From Paludibacter sp. (GTDB taxonomy: Bacteria > Bacteroidota > Bacteroidia > Bacteroidales > Paludibacteraceae), in the NCBI GenBank assembly GCA_028692715.1, contig JAQUWU010000010.1:1-64000 (forward strand): a stretch of DNA of 64,000 nucleotides. The letters are read 5' to 3'. The translations under genes and the position numbers were made by a program. Positions 7,060 through 15,508 of this stretch are shown one piece after another; position 1 is the stretch's first letter; every line of letters starts with the position of its first letter. The notes under the pieces are model-generated. The model did no database searches. It was not told where the DNA came from and saw only the letters and a program-made list of their open reading frames with translations.

Positions 7060-8670
7060 TTATTTCTTTTTTGCCAATTCTTCCAATGCTTTCAAAACCG
7101 TTTTGTCATTTTTGTAAAGTAATGGATAGAATCCACTATCTCCCAAAACATTACGAGTAATATAAGCTTCCAATAAATTAAGAATCAAATTCTTTGATGT
7201 TTTGATCTGATTTTTGTTGACAATAACACCTTTCGAGGTCGCAAATATTTCAAATTGCGATAGTAAATCCTGATTGTCAAGATATTTCTCCATTTTCGAC
7301 CAATCCTTTATTTTAACGAGTTTACTACGGTTTCTATCGGTATATTGAAATGCAAACTGATATAAATAACCGTAATTTACCACTTTGTTGAAGTAAGCAG
7401 TGTAATCAGAAGTGTCGCGTGGAACAAAAATATCTGGCATGATTCCTCCGCCTCCGTAAACAGTTCTTCCGCCTATTGTTTTATATTTTAGCGTTTTAAC
7501 CTGATGGATACTATCTTTTGAATCAAATTCACCGCGATTAAACCTGTTTAAAATATCCATTTCGTAATCTTTTGAATCACCAATGTCATAGTGTTTCTGA
7601 ATACTTCTACCCGAAGGGGTGTAATAACGTGCCACGGTCAATCGAATTGCTGATCCGTCAGACAAATCCATTTGTTGCTGAACAAGTCCTTTGCCGAAAG
7701 AGCGACGTCCGATTATTAATCCTCTGTCGTTATCCTGAATAGCTCCCGAAAATATTTCGCTGGCAGAGGCTGAAAACTCATCTATTAAAACAACAATTGG
7801 AACATCAATGCAGCTCCCATTTCCATCGGATTTTGCTTCTGACCGTTTATAGGCTTTCCCCTGTGAATAGACTATCATTCTACCTTCAGGCAAAAATTCA
7901 TTCACCATATTAATGGCTTGATCCATAAAGCCTCCGCTATTTTCACGTAGGTCGATAATGAGTTTTTTAGCCCCTTTGTCTTTTAGATTTGCGATAGAAT
8001 TTAAAAATTCTGTATAGGTTGTTGCGGCAAATTTGCTGATCCGAATAAACCCAATGGTTGGTTTTATCATATATGCAATGTCAACAGAGTTAACCGGAAT
8101 TTCGCCACGTGTAATTGAATAACGAAGAATTTCGGAAGTTCCTCTACGTCGTATTCCCAGTTTTACTTTAGTTTTTTCCGGGCCACGCAACTTTTTCATT
8201 ACTTTCTCGTTTGTAATTGTTTTTCCTACAAAAGAAGTATCGTTCACCTGAACTATTCGATCGCCGGCTAACAAACCAACTTTTTCGGAAGGACCACCAC
8301 TCACAATCGCCACAATCATCACTGTGTCATTTTGTATATTAAACTGAACGCCAATGCCACTAAAACTGCCCTCCAATTCGCTGTTTACATTTTCAAGATC
8401 AGATGCAGGAATGTATACGGAGTGTGGATCCAGTTTCGAAACCAAATCGCTCATTAATTCTTCGGTTATTTTATTAATATCAACTGTGTCAACATATTGT
8501 TTATCGATAATGTTGAGCAATTCTTCTACTTTGTTATTCATCCCCTTGGGTGAGAATACACGGGTTAGACTTGATAAGTTTGCCCGATTTGCCAACAAAT
8601 TGCCGAGTAATAAGCCACTTATAATGGATAATAATATAACCGAGGTAAGATAAAAATATTTTTTGTTCAT
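7060..8670 (-). CDS. S41 family C-terminal processing peptidase
   Basis: A 536-aa CtpA/Prc-type serine protease that cuts proteins near their C-termini in the periplasm. It has an N-terminal membrane anchor or signal (about 5-27) and a PDZ domain (about 95-180, GIGVQF ... VSGGPSEKVGLLAGDRIVQVND). The peptidase core has LRENSGG (about 241-247), the nucleophile region EFSASASEI (Ser302) and the general-base lysine in SFGKGLVQQ (Lys327). The length is typical for the Bacteroidetes type with an extra C-terminal region. It precedes the HhH gene and appears to be a single-gene unit ending at the hairpin at 6953-6994. Confidence 0.92.
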   Translation of the reverse strand: MNKKYFYLTSVILLSIISGLLLGNLLANRANLSSLTRVFSPKGMNNKVEELLNIIDKQYVDTVDINKITEELMSDLVSKLDPHSVYIPASDLENVNSELEGSFSGIGVQFNIQNDTVMIVAIVSGGPSEKVGLLAGDRIVQVNDTSFVGKTITNEKVMKKLRGPEKTKVKLGIRRRGTSEILRYSITRGEIPVNSVDIAYMIKPTIGFIRISKFAATTYTEFLNSIANLKDKGAKKLIIDLRENSGGFMDQAINMVNEFLPEGRMIVYSQGKAYKRSEAKSDGNGSCIDVPIVVLIDEFSASASEIFSGAIQDNDRGLIIGRRSFGKGLVQQQMDLSDGSAIRLTVARYYTPSGRSIQKHYDIGDSKDYEMDILNRFNRGEFDSKDSIHQVKTLKYKTIGGRTVYGGGGIMPDIFVPRDTSDYTAYFNKVVNYGYLYQFAFQYTDRNRSKLVKIKDWSKMEKYLDNQDLLSQFEIFATSKGVIVNKNQIKTSKNLILNLLEAYITRNVLGDSGFYPLLYKNDKTVLKALEELAKKK

Positions 8671-8774
8671 AGGGTAGTAATGATATAAAAAGGGTATAAA
8701 GTAAAGGATTTGTAAAGTAGAACTGTTTTTTTATGAAATTAGTTCAGGCAGATTGCGGATGATATCAATATTTA

Positions 8775-9200
8775 TTATTCGATATTTTCCAAATAAAAAA
8801 TTTCAATACCGGCACGTTCCAGCAGTTCAACGCCATCCATTATTCGATATTTCTCGCCATATACAACACGTTTTATTCCTGATTGGATGATTAGTTTTGC
8901 ACATTCAATACAAGGTGAAGCCGTAACATATAAAGTGGCATTATCGCTACTGTTGTGTGATCGTGCCACTTTACTTATTGCATTTGCTTCTGCATGAAGC
9001 ACATAGGGTTTTGATGCGTTGTGTTCGTCTTCGCATTTATTTTCGAATCCCGAAGGTGTTCCATTATAACCATCTGAAATAATCATTTGGTTTTTTACCA
9101 GCAATGCCCCCACTTTTCTTCTCTCACAGTATGAATTTTCAGCCCAAATACGAGCCATACGCATATATCGATTGTCTAATAATTTTTGTTTTTCGGTCAT
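8775..9200 (-). CDS. dCMP deaminase (ComEB-like)
   Basis: Deaminates dCMP to dUMP to feed thymidylate synthesis. The 141-aa protein has the zinc-binding cytidine/deoxycytidylate deaminase signature HAEAN (69-73, with the catalytic Glu71) and PCIEC (96-100), plus the N-terminal DNRYMRMARIWAENSYCERRKVG typical of the family. The length is standard. It lies 53 bp downstream of the Mur-ligase-like gene in the same direction and may share its transcript. Confidence 0.92.
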   Translation of the reverse strand: MTEKQKLLDNRYMRMARIWAENSYCERRKVGALLVKNQMIISDGYNGTPSGFENKCEDEHNASKPYVLHAEANAISKVARSHNSSDNATLYVTASPCIECAKLIIQSGIKRVVYGEKYRIMDGVELLERAGIEIFYLENIE

Positions 9201-9253
9201 TTTTTTTTATTAAAATCGCATTTATTGAATGCAGTATTGAATTTGTTTATGTT

Positions 9254-10186
9254 CTAATTTGTTTTTGAAATACCTTGAAAATCAGTGATGATAGAATAAA
9301 ACTGGTCGTCGGATATACCAATTTGTCGACAAGTTAATCGTGCTGCATTCAGATTTTGCAGGTTATAATCTCCGGTTATTTTCAGTGGGATATTAGCCTT
9401 TTTTGTAACTAAATAAGTTACACCATCTTGTATCACATTTTCATGAATGTTGTATGGAAATGAAACAATATCTCTTCTGAGTGTATGACAGATTGCATTC
9501 AGCTTTTCATCTCCATCGAAATAAATTAATCTGCCCTGAATTTCCATTAAATCAGTAAATTTTTGAAATGGCTCAACATAGTTTTCAACAGTAGATGATT
9601 TTTCCTCTGAAACCATTTCAATACCTGTGAGAACGGCAATATGTGGCTTGTATAAATGGAATTTTGGTCGTATATCAATGGGTGAAGTTTGAGATACATC
9701 GCCTTCGAGTACCGCAATTCGTGAATCGTATGTGAGTTTTACCTGATTTTCATATCCTTCAATCTGATTGTTTATCATATAATCAGCATCCATTCTTAAT
9801 TTTTTCAAAACAAACAAAATCATGGCTATGATTGTTGTTTTACCGTGGCTTCCACTAATTACAATGCGGGTCTTGCTACGGGTTTGTTGATAAATAAATT
9901 CAGGGAATGAATATATTTTTAATCCTAATTCTTTTGCTCGAACCAATTCAGGATTATCCGATTTTGTAAGTTGACCTATTATTACCCCACTAAGATTCTT
10001 GCTGATTTTCTCTGTAAACCAGCCCATTTTATCGGGAAGCAAATTATTCTCTTTTAAGCGAATGAGTATTGGATCTGCTATTTCGTCATCAGATCCTGTT
10101 ACCTGAAAGTTGTTTTTTTTGCTAATAGCAATTGCTAAATTATGCATGGCAACTCCACCTATAGAGATAAAATGTACTCTTTGCAT
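9254..10186 (-). CDS. Truncated Mpl-type Mur ligase, C-terminal domain absent
   Basis: A 310-aa protein related to UDP-MurNAc:peptide ligase (Mpl), which recycles cell-wall peptides in the cytoplasm. The N-terminal Rossmann part (HFISIGGVAMHNLA, 5-18) and the ATP-binding P-loop GSHGKTT (112-118) are intact. RPKFHLYKPHIAVLTGIE (about 173-190) is recognisable. The segment that in full-length relatives reads WDHINVFPT after LTGI is here MVSEEKSST. The acidic box after VLEGD has also changed (VSQTSPI). The frame ends at FQGISKTN, where family members enter the amino-acid-binding domain of about 130-150 residues. Only 53 bp separate it from the next gene, so the domain is deleted, not frameshifted. 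Ligase activity is doubtful. Confidence 0.75.
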   Translation of the reverse strand: MQRVHFISIGGVAMHNLAIAISKKNNFQVTGSDDEIADPILIRLKENNLLPDKMGWFTEKISKNLSGVIIGQLTKSDNPELVRAKELGLKIYSFPEFIYQQTRSKTRIVISGSHGKTTIIAMILFVLKKLRMDADYMINNQIEGYENQVKLTYDSRIAVLEGDVSQTSPIDIRPKFHLYKPHIAVLTGIEMVSEEKSSTVENYVEPFQKFTDLMEIQGRLIYFDGDEKLNAICHTLRRDIVSFPYNIHENVIQDGVTYLVTKKANIPLKITGDYNLQNLNAARLTCRQIGISDDQFYSIITDFQGISKTN

Positions 10187-10239
10187 TCGATTGGCGAATA
10201 AAAGATTTTAATTATTTTTGCGCATCTTTTATTGAGATG

Positions 10240-10247
10240 CAAATGTA
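10240..10247 (-). promoter_or_regulatory. -7 promoter element (TACATTTG) upstream of the Mur-ligase-like gene
   Basis: Exact TAnnTTTG on the minus strand, about 54 nt before the ATG. No convincing -33 TTTG at the standard spacing. It would drive the Mur-like gene and dCMP deaminase. Confidence 0.45.
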
Positions 10248-10384
10248 ATAAAAAAGTTCGGCAAGTATATGAAATTATAATCGTCATAATGTTTAATGAT
10301 ACAGAAAGGGGCTTGTGTTTAAAGCTTATAACATAAAAATAATAATATTAACGCAAATATTCAACGGCTTATACAATTTTAAAT

Positions 10385-11212
10385 ATGAAGTTATATAAAA
10401 TAGAAGCAGGTAATTTTCAGGTAGATGGGGGAGCTGTTTTTGGAGTAGTTCCTAAACGTGTGTGGCAAAAACGATATCCTTGTAATGAAGATAATTTTTG
10501 TAGGTTGGCAATGAGGTGTTTGCTTATTGACACCGGAAGTAAAAAAATTCTTATCGATACCGGAACAGGAGATAAACAACTGGACTATTTAAAGTATTAC
10601 GATTTCAATGGTGTCGTAAATTTTGATACTGAATTAAAAAAAATAGGATTGAAATGTTCAGATATAACGGATGTAGTTTTAACGCATCTTCATTTTGACC
10701 ATTGTGGTGGATGTACAATTTACAATCCAGACCGTTCAAAAGTTCTGATGACTTTCCCAAATGCTACCCATTGGGTGGGTGAAACGCAATGGAAAAACTT
10801 TCTAAATCCCACTGTTCGTGAGGGAGATTCTTATTTCCCGGAAAATATGCTGCCGGTTCAGGAGGCGGGTAAACTTAAATTAGTTTCAGAAAATCAATTT
10901 GTTTGTCCCGAAGTGGAAATACGTATTTTTAACGGACATACCGTTGGTCAGTTAGTCAGCTATATCAATACCGGAAGTGAAACCTATGTATATGTGGGTG
11001 ACGTGATTCCTGTTTCAGCTACAGTTCCAGTATCTTGGATTTCAGCCTACGACACTTACCCGATTACTGCTATGGACGAAAAGAAAGTTTTGTTAGACGA
11101 AGCCGTTGAAAAAAATCAAATTTTGTTTTTCGAACACGACGCTTATACCGAATGCTGTACCATAAAAGATAAGTACGGAAAATTTCGGGTAGATGAGAGT
11201 TTTGAGTTGTAA
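10385..11212 (+). CDS. Metallo-beta-lactamase-fold hydrolase
   Basis: A 275-aa soluble MBL-fold protein with the zinc motif HLHFDH (101-106) followed by CGG, and downstream metal ligands in NGHTVGQL and the GDVIP segment. This resembles the AHL-lactonase-like / general MBL hydrolase branch. The substrate cannot be told from sequence. There is no signal peptide. It is flanked by non-coding DNA and diverges from the Mur-ligase-like gene. The last 11 codons (KFRVDESFEL-stop) recur almost identically at 46962-46996 as an isolated fragment, suggesting that a second copy once existed there. Confidence 0.85.
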   Translation: MKLYKIEAGNFQVDGGAVFGVVPKRVWQKRYPCNEDNFCRLAMRCLLIDTGSKKILIDTGTGDKQLDYLKYYDFNGVVNFDTELKKIGLKCSDITDVVLTHLHFDHCGGCTIYNPDRSKVLMTFPNATHWVGETQWKNFLNPTVREGDSYFPENMLPVQEAGKLKLVSENQFVCPEVEIRIFNGHTVGQLVSYINTGSETYVYVGDVIPVSATVPVSWISAYDTYPITAMDEKKVLLDEAVEKNQILFFEHDAYTECCTIKDKYGKFRVDESFEL

Positions 11213-11500
11213 GTTAAAAATGCTGAGTTCTGCTCTTTTTCGGAGTGGACTCAAGTATAGATTTTTATATTATCACACCCCGTTAGTTGTCCGGATATCA
11301 GACTTAACATTTGATTCTAACATGTTAGATAACGTACTTTTTTATTGCCTTCGGACTTTTCAGAGATAGTATACAGGACTCTACCGGGGAATAAATATGT
11401 AAGTTGTGTGAAGATATATTTGTCTTGATTCATAGAATTTGTCTTTATGTAAAGCTAAAAACTGTGTTTTCATTTCAAATCGTCATGTTATAATAATATA

Positions 11501-11957
11501 ATTCAACTTTCGCAAGTTCTCTTTAAGGGACTTCCGCACCTAACCCCGCTTTACTTTTTGTCTTGATACAAAAAGTAAGCAAAAAAAGACTGCGGACACT
11601 TCACTCGAAAAATTAGCGTTCGGAAGGCTCAATTCCGATAGTAATCGGAACCAAACTCGTTGAAGTTCGACCATCAGCTTGCAAGAATGTCAATTTTCTA
11701 CACGAACTTCAACTTCAAGCAAGGACGATTTTTAACCGCCTTCCTCTCTTATTTTTCGGCTCACCGTCCGAGGTTGTGCGCCAAAAATTGGAGTCGAAAA
11801 AAGCAAAATTGCTTTTTTACTTCAAGTAAAAAGATCATTAGAACTTATTGAAAATTAACAACCGACTAGACGACATTCTATAAACTGTTTATTTTTAGTG
11901 CAATCAAAATGTTAAACAAATAAATAATAGAGATTTATAGATATGCGAAAGTTGAAT
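11501..11957. mobile_element. MITE-like element with 14-bp TIRs and 6-bp target duplication
   Basis: ATTCAACTTTCGCA at 11501-11514 is matched exactly by its reverse complement TGCGAAAGTTGAAT at 11944-11957. Both ends are flanked by the same direct repeat AATATA (11495-11500 and 11958-11963), as expected for a target-site duplication. The 457-bp interior codes for no transposase. It includes a hairpin (TACTTTTTGT / ACAAAAAGTA, 11552-11577) and a CCTAACCCCGC segment. It therefore looks non-autonomous and would depend on a transposase elsewhere. The flanking DNA is AT-rich, so the 6-bp duplication alone is weak; the combination with exact TIRs is strong. Confidence 0.7.
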
Positions 11958-12234
11958 AATATAACGAAACAGCTATATACAAAGGAGTTTCAAAGAATGT
12001 GTTCTTATTTTAGTGCCCACAAGTGCCCTTTTTTATTTGTATTTTTGTAAACAAAGGTTAATTTTATAAGGCTAATATTAAAGAATAATTACGTCCATTA
12101 TTTTTTATTCAAAGGATAGAAATTCATGATATATTTCTTGATAATACCCCATAATGAAGATAAATGAGTATAAAAAGGTAAGAAAAGTATCATATTAAGC
12201 TAAAAAAATATGTTTTTTCTTCAGCGTGATACTC

Positions 12235-12242
12235 TATTTTTG
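12235..12242 (+). promoter_or_regulatory. -7 promoter element (TATTTTTG) of the mannan locus
   Basis: An exact TAnnTTTG match 61 bp upstream of the SusC start. A T-rich stretch lies at the -33 position but no exact TTTG. A second TATTTTTG at 12040-12047 is possible but leaves a much longer leader. Confidence 0.5.
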
Positions 12243-12303
12243 CAATGTCGGAATGTGTAATTTCGTAAGAATCAATTAACCTTCTAATATTAAATTTAAT
12301 TCC

Positions 12304-15300
12304 ATGAAAAGAAAAATCAATTTTCTATTGGTTTTACTCCTGTTTGGAGTATGCCTGGTTTCTGCACAACAGAACCTCTCTGTTTCAGGAGTTGTAACTG
12401 ATGCAAGTGATGGATCTCCAATGATTGGAGTTTCGGTACTTGTAAAAGGGACAACGATGGGAACAGTAACAGACTTGAACGGAAAGTATAGTCTGTCCAT
12501 TCCTCAGGGTTCAACCCTCGTTTTTTCGTACATTGGTATGGAAAAACAAGAAATTGCAGCCAAAGTAAAAGTTCTAAATGTTAAACTTCAATCGGATTCC
12601 CGCTTGTTGAATGAAGTAGTGGCGATTGGTTACGGTACAATGAAAAAAAGTGACCTTACGGGTTCGGTTTCAAATCTTTCGGGTGATAAACTTAGTGAGT
12701 CTATCGTAACAAATGTTGATCAGATTCTTCAGGGACGTGTAGCTGGTGTGCAAGTGCAAGCCAACTCGGGTGCTCCGGGTGCTGTTAATTCCATCCGTAT
12801 TCGAGGCGTCACCTCACTCAATAACTCAAATGAACCTCTTTACATTATTGATGGTATACCTGTAAGTGGTGCGGGTACCTCTACTATGGGCTTTGATTGG
12901 TCAGGTGGTTCTAATGGACAAAATCAGGCTAATCCTTTATCCAATATATCTCCTAACGACATTGCATCAATGGATATTTTGAAAGATGCTTCGGCAACTG
13001 CGATTTATGGTGCTGCCGGTGCTAATGGAGTTGTTATTATTACTACAAAAAGAGGAAGTAAAGGAATCGCTAAAATTTCTTACGATGGTTATGCAGCTGT
13101 ACAGGTGCGCGCAGGTAAAATGGACATGATGAATTTACAACAATTTGGAACGTATCAGCAACAACTTTATAATGAAGGTTTTCTGCCTAATGTTGATGTA
13201 GCTTATCTTGATCCATCATTGTTGGGTAAAGGAACTGATTGGCAGGATGCAGTTACCCAAAATGCCTGGGTACAAAATCATAACCTTTCTTATTCAGGTG
13301 GTAATGAAAAAACGCAATATGCTTTCTCTCTTGGTTATACTGGTCAGGATGGTATGTTAATTACTTCGAAATTCAGTCGTTATACAGGTAGAATGAATCT
13401 CGATACTGAATTTAATAAATATATTAAGATTGGGACTACAATGTCTTTTGCACGTACCGACGAAGCTATTATCAATAACGATGGTATTAATGGTGTAGTT
13501 ATGCAGGCAGCTTTAATGTCTCCATCTGTACCTGTATACGATTTTGATGGTAATTATGCCGGTCCTGAAACGGTTAACGGGTCTTCTATCTACAATCCGG
13601 TTGCTTTAACGAAAGACATGAGTAACACATTACTAAGAGACCGGATAATGGGCAATGTATATGCCCAGATTACTTTTAATAAATACGTTAATCTTCGTTC
13701 AGAGTTGGGCTTTGATAATTCATCGAATATAGGTAAAGGATTCAAACCGAGTTATGAATACGGACAGTTGAAAAATACTGACATTATTATTAGACAACAG
13801 GAAGAGCACAGTCTTTACTGGATTTGGAAAAATTATGCTACCTATAACCAAAGTTTTGGGAAACATAATTTTAACGTAATGGCAGGTAACGAAATCTCAA
13901 AATCCGCTTGGGAAGGAATTGTTTTGCAAAAAAACAATTTAACTTCAAACGATATTCGTGTAATTGGTGTAGATGGAACTTATACTCCAAGTGCCGGTTG
14001 GAAAGATGCTGCAACAAGCGTATCGGTATATGGTAGAGCTAACTACAATTATGCAGATCGTTATTTGTTGACGGCTACTTTACGTGGTGATGCAAGTTCA
14101 AAATTTGGTGCAAATTATAAGTGGGGTTATTTCCCATCATTTGCAGCTGCCTGGCGTGTGACTTCTGAAGAATTTATGCTTTCCACTCAGGATTGGTTAT
14201 CGAATTTTAAGGTACGCGCCGGATACGGACAAGTAGGAAATTCCAATATTGGAACTTATCTTTACGGTTCTACAATGAGAGCATTACCTACATGGGCAGG
14301 TACTGGTTACCGCATGGCAAATAATGCGAACCCTAATTTAAAATGGGAAGCATCTGAACAACTCAATGGTGGTATTGATTTGGGCTTGTTTAATAATCGC
14401 ATTGATTTAACGGTTGACTTATACTACAAAACAACCAAAGATTTATTGCTTCAACCATCTGTATCACCCGTTTTAGGTGGTTCAGAGTTTAAAGATATTG
14501 CAACTCCAACTTTAAATATGGGTAAGGTCGACAATAAAGGTATTGATATTGCTTTAAAAACACGCAATATCGAAGGTAAAAGTTTTAAATGGAATACCAG
14601 TTTAGTCGTTTCAATGAATAGAAATGAAGTGAAAGAGTTGGACGCTCTGGGAACACCCATTTATGGTAAGCTGGACTGGTATTCTGCTTTCCAAACCGTT
14701 TCTGTAATTAAATTAGGACAACCAATCGGAGTCTTTTACGGATATAAAACTGACGGATTATACGTGGATGCTGAGGATGTAATAAATTCTCCTCGTCCAA
14801 AGAATGTAGATGTTAATAGAACAACCGGAGCATGGGTTGGCGATGTGAAATTTAAAGACTTAAGTGGTCCGGACGGAACACCTGATGGAGTTATTGATGA
14901 ATATGACCAAACGATTATTGGTAACCCAAACCCTGACTTTACGTTTGGATTTACTAACTCTTTTACTTATAAAAACTGGGATCTTGGTATAGGTATAACC
15001 GGTTCGTATGGAGCTGATATCTTGAATTATGTTCGTGTCAAAACAGAAGGTTTAATGTCTCAATGGGATAATCAGGCTGTCTCGACGCTGAATCGTGCTT
15101 TGCTGGGTTATACCGATGGCGATAATACAAATGTGACAGATGTGAATAACAGTTACATCACAAATGCTTTAAGCAATCCTACTATCCCACGTTGGAGTGG
15201 AAATGATATAAATGGAAACAATCGCATGAGTGATCGTTGGATTGAAGACGGGAGTTATCTGCGCATACAGAATATCTCTTTGTCATATACAATGCCAAAA

Positions 15301-15495
15301 GAATGGATAAAACCCATCGATGTATCAAATGTTAAACTATATGTAAACGCTCAAAACGTCTATACTTTTACAAAATATTCCGGATTGGATCCCGAAATCG
15401 GTTCGTACAAGCAGCAAGCTGGCTTGTCGAATGTAGATATGGGACGTTATCCTTCTCCCCGCGTATTTACTTTTGGAGCTAACATTACATTCTAA
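12304..15495 (+). CDS. SusC-like TonB-dependent outer-membrane transporter
   Basis: A 1063-aa TonB-linked transporter that imports oligosaccharides across the outer membrane together with the adjacent SusD. The signal peptide ends near FGVCLVSAQQ. A carboxypeptidase-D-like domain (about 25-100, VSGVVTDASDGSPMIGVSVL ... SYIGMEKQ) is followed by the plug (VAIGYGTMKKSDLTGSVS, NVDQILQGRVAGVQV, IRIRGVTSLN, PLYIIDGIPV, DILKDASATAIYGAAGANGV). The 22-strand barrel ends in FTFGANITF with the terminal Phe. It is the first gene of the mannan locus; substrate specificity is inferred from the enzymes that follow. SusD begins 13 bp after its stop. Confidence 0.95.
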   Translation: MKRKINFLLVLLLFGVCLVSAQQNLSVSGVVTDASDGSPMIGVSVLVKGTTMGTVTDLNGKYSLSIPQGSTLVFSYIGMEKQEIAAKVKVLNVKLQSDSRLLNEVVAIGYGTMKKSDLTGSVSNLSGDKLSESIVTNVDQILQGRVAGVQVQANSGAPGAVNSIRIRGVTSLNNSNEPLYIIDGIPVSGAGTSTMGFDWSGGSNGQNQANPLSNISPNDIASMDILKDASATAIYGAAGANGVVIITTKRGSKGIAKISYDGYAAVQVRAGKMDMMNLQQFGTYQQQLYNEGFLPNVDVAYLDPSLLGKGTDWQDAVTQNAWVQNHNLSYSGGNEKTQYAFSLGYTGQDGMLITSKFSRYTGRMNLDTEFNKYIKIGTTMSFARTDEAIINNDGINGVVMQAALMSPSVPVYDFDGNYAGPETVNGSSIYNPVALTKDMSNTLLRDRIMGNVYAQITFNKYVNLRSELGFDNSSNIGKGFKPSYEYGQLKNTDIIIRQQEEHSLYWIWKNYATYNQSFGKHNFNVMAGNEISKSAWEGIVLQKNNLTSNDIRVIGVDGTYTPSAGWKDAATSVSVYGRANYNYADRYLLTATLRGDASSKFGANYKWGYFPSFAAAWRVTSEEFMLSTQDWLSNFKVRAGYGQVGNSNIGTYLYGSTMRALPTWAGTGYRMANNANPNLKWEASEQLNGGIDLGLFNNRIDLTVDLYYKTTKDLLLQPSVSPVLGGSEFKDIATPTLNMGKVDNKGIDIALKTRNIEGKSFKWNTSLVVSMNRNEVKELDALGTPIYGKLDWYSAFQTVSVIKLGQPIGVFYGYKTDGLYVDAEDVINSPRPKNVDVNRTTGAWVGDVKFKDLSGPDGTPDGVIDEYDQTIIGNPNPDFTFGFTNSFTYKNWDLGIGITGSYGADILNYVRVKTEGLMSQWDNQAVSTLNRALLGYTDGDNTNVTDVNNSYITNALSNPTIPRWSGNDINGNNRMSDRWIEDGSYLRIQNISLSYTMPKEWIKPIDVSNVKLYVNAQNVYTFTKYSGLDPEIGSYKQQAGLSNVDMGRYPSPRVFTFGANITF

Positions 15496-15508
15496 AAAAA
15501 ACAACGAT

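Larger units (their letters stand above)
11213..12303. other. Gene-poor 1.1-kb intergenic region before the mannan locus
   Basis: No convincing gene is seen. The region holds a MITE-like element (11501-11957), a small palindrome CTAACATGTTAG near 11320, and the probable SusC promoter near its end. A 63-codon frame at 11660-11851 lies inside the element, matches no family I recognise and looks like a by-product of the repeat. Confidence 0.7.

Noticed and set aside
11660-11851. 63-codon frame in the MITE-like element
   Set aside because: It lies entirely inside the inverted-repeat element, has no recognisable domain and reads through structured repeat sequence.
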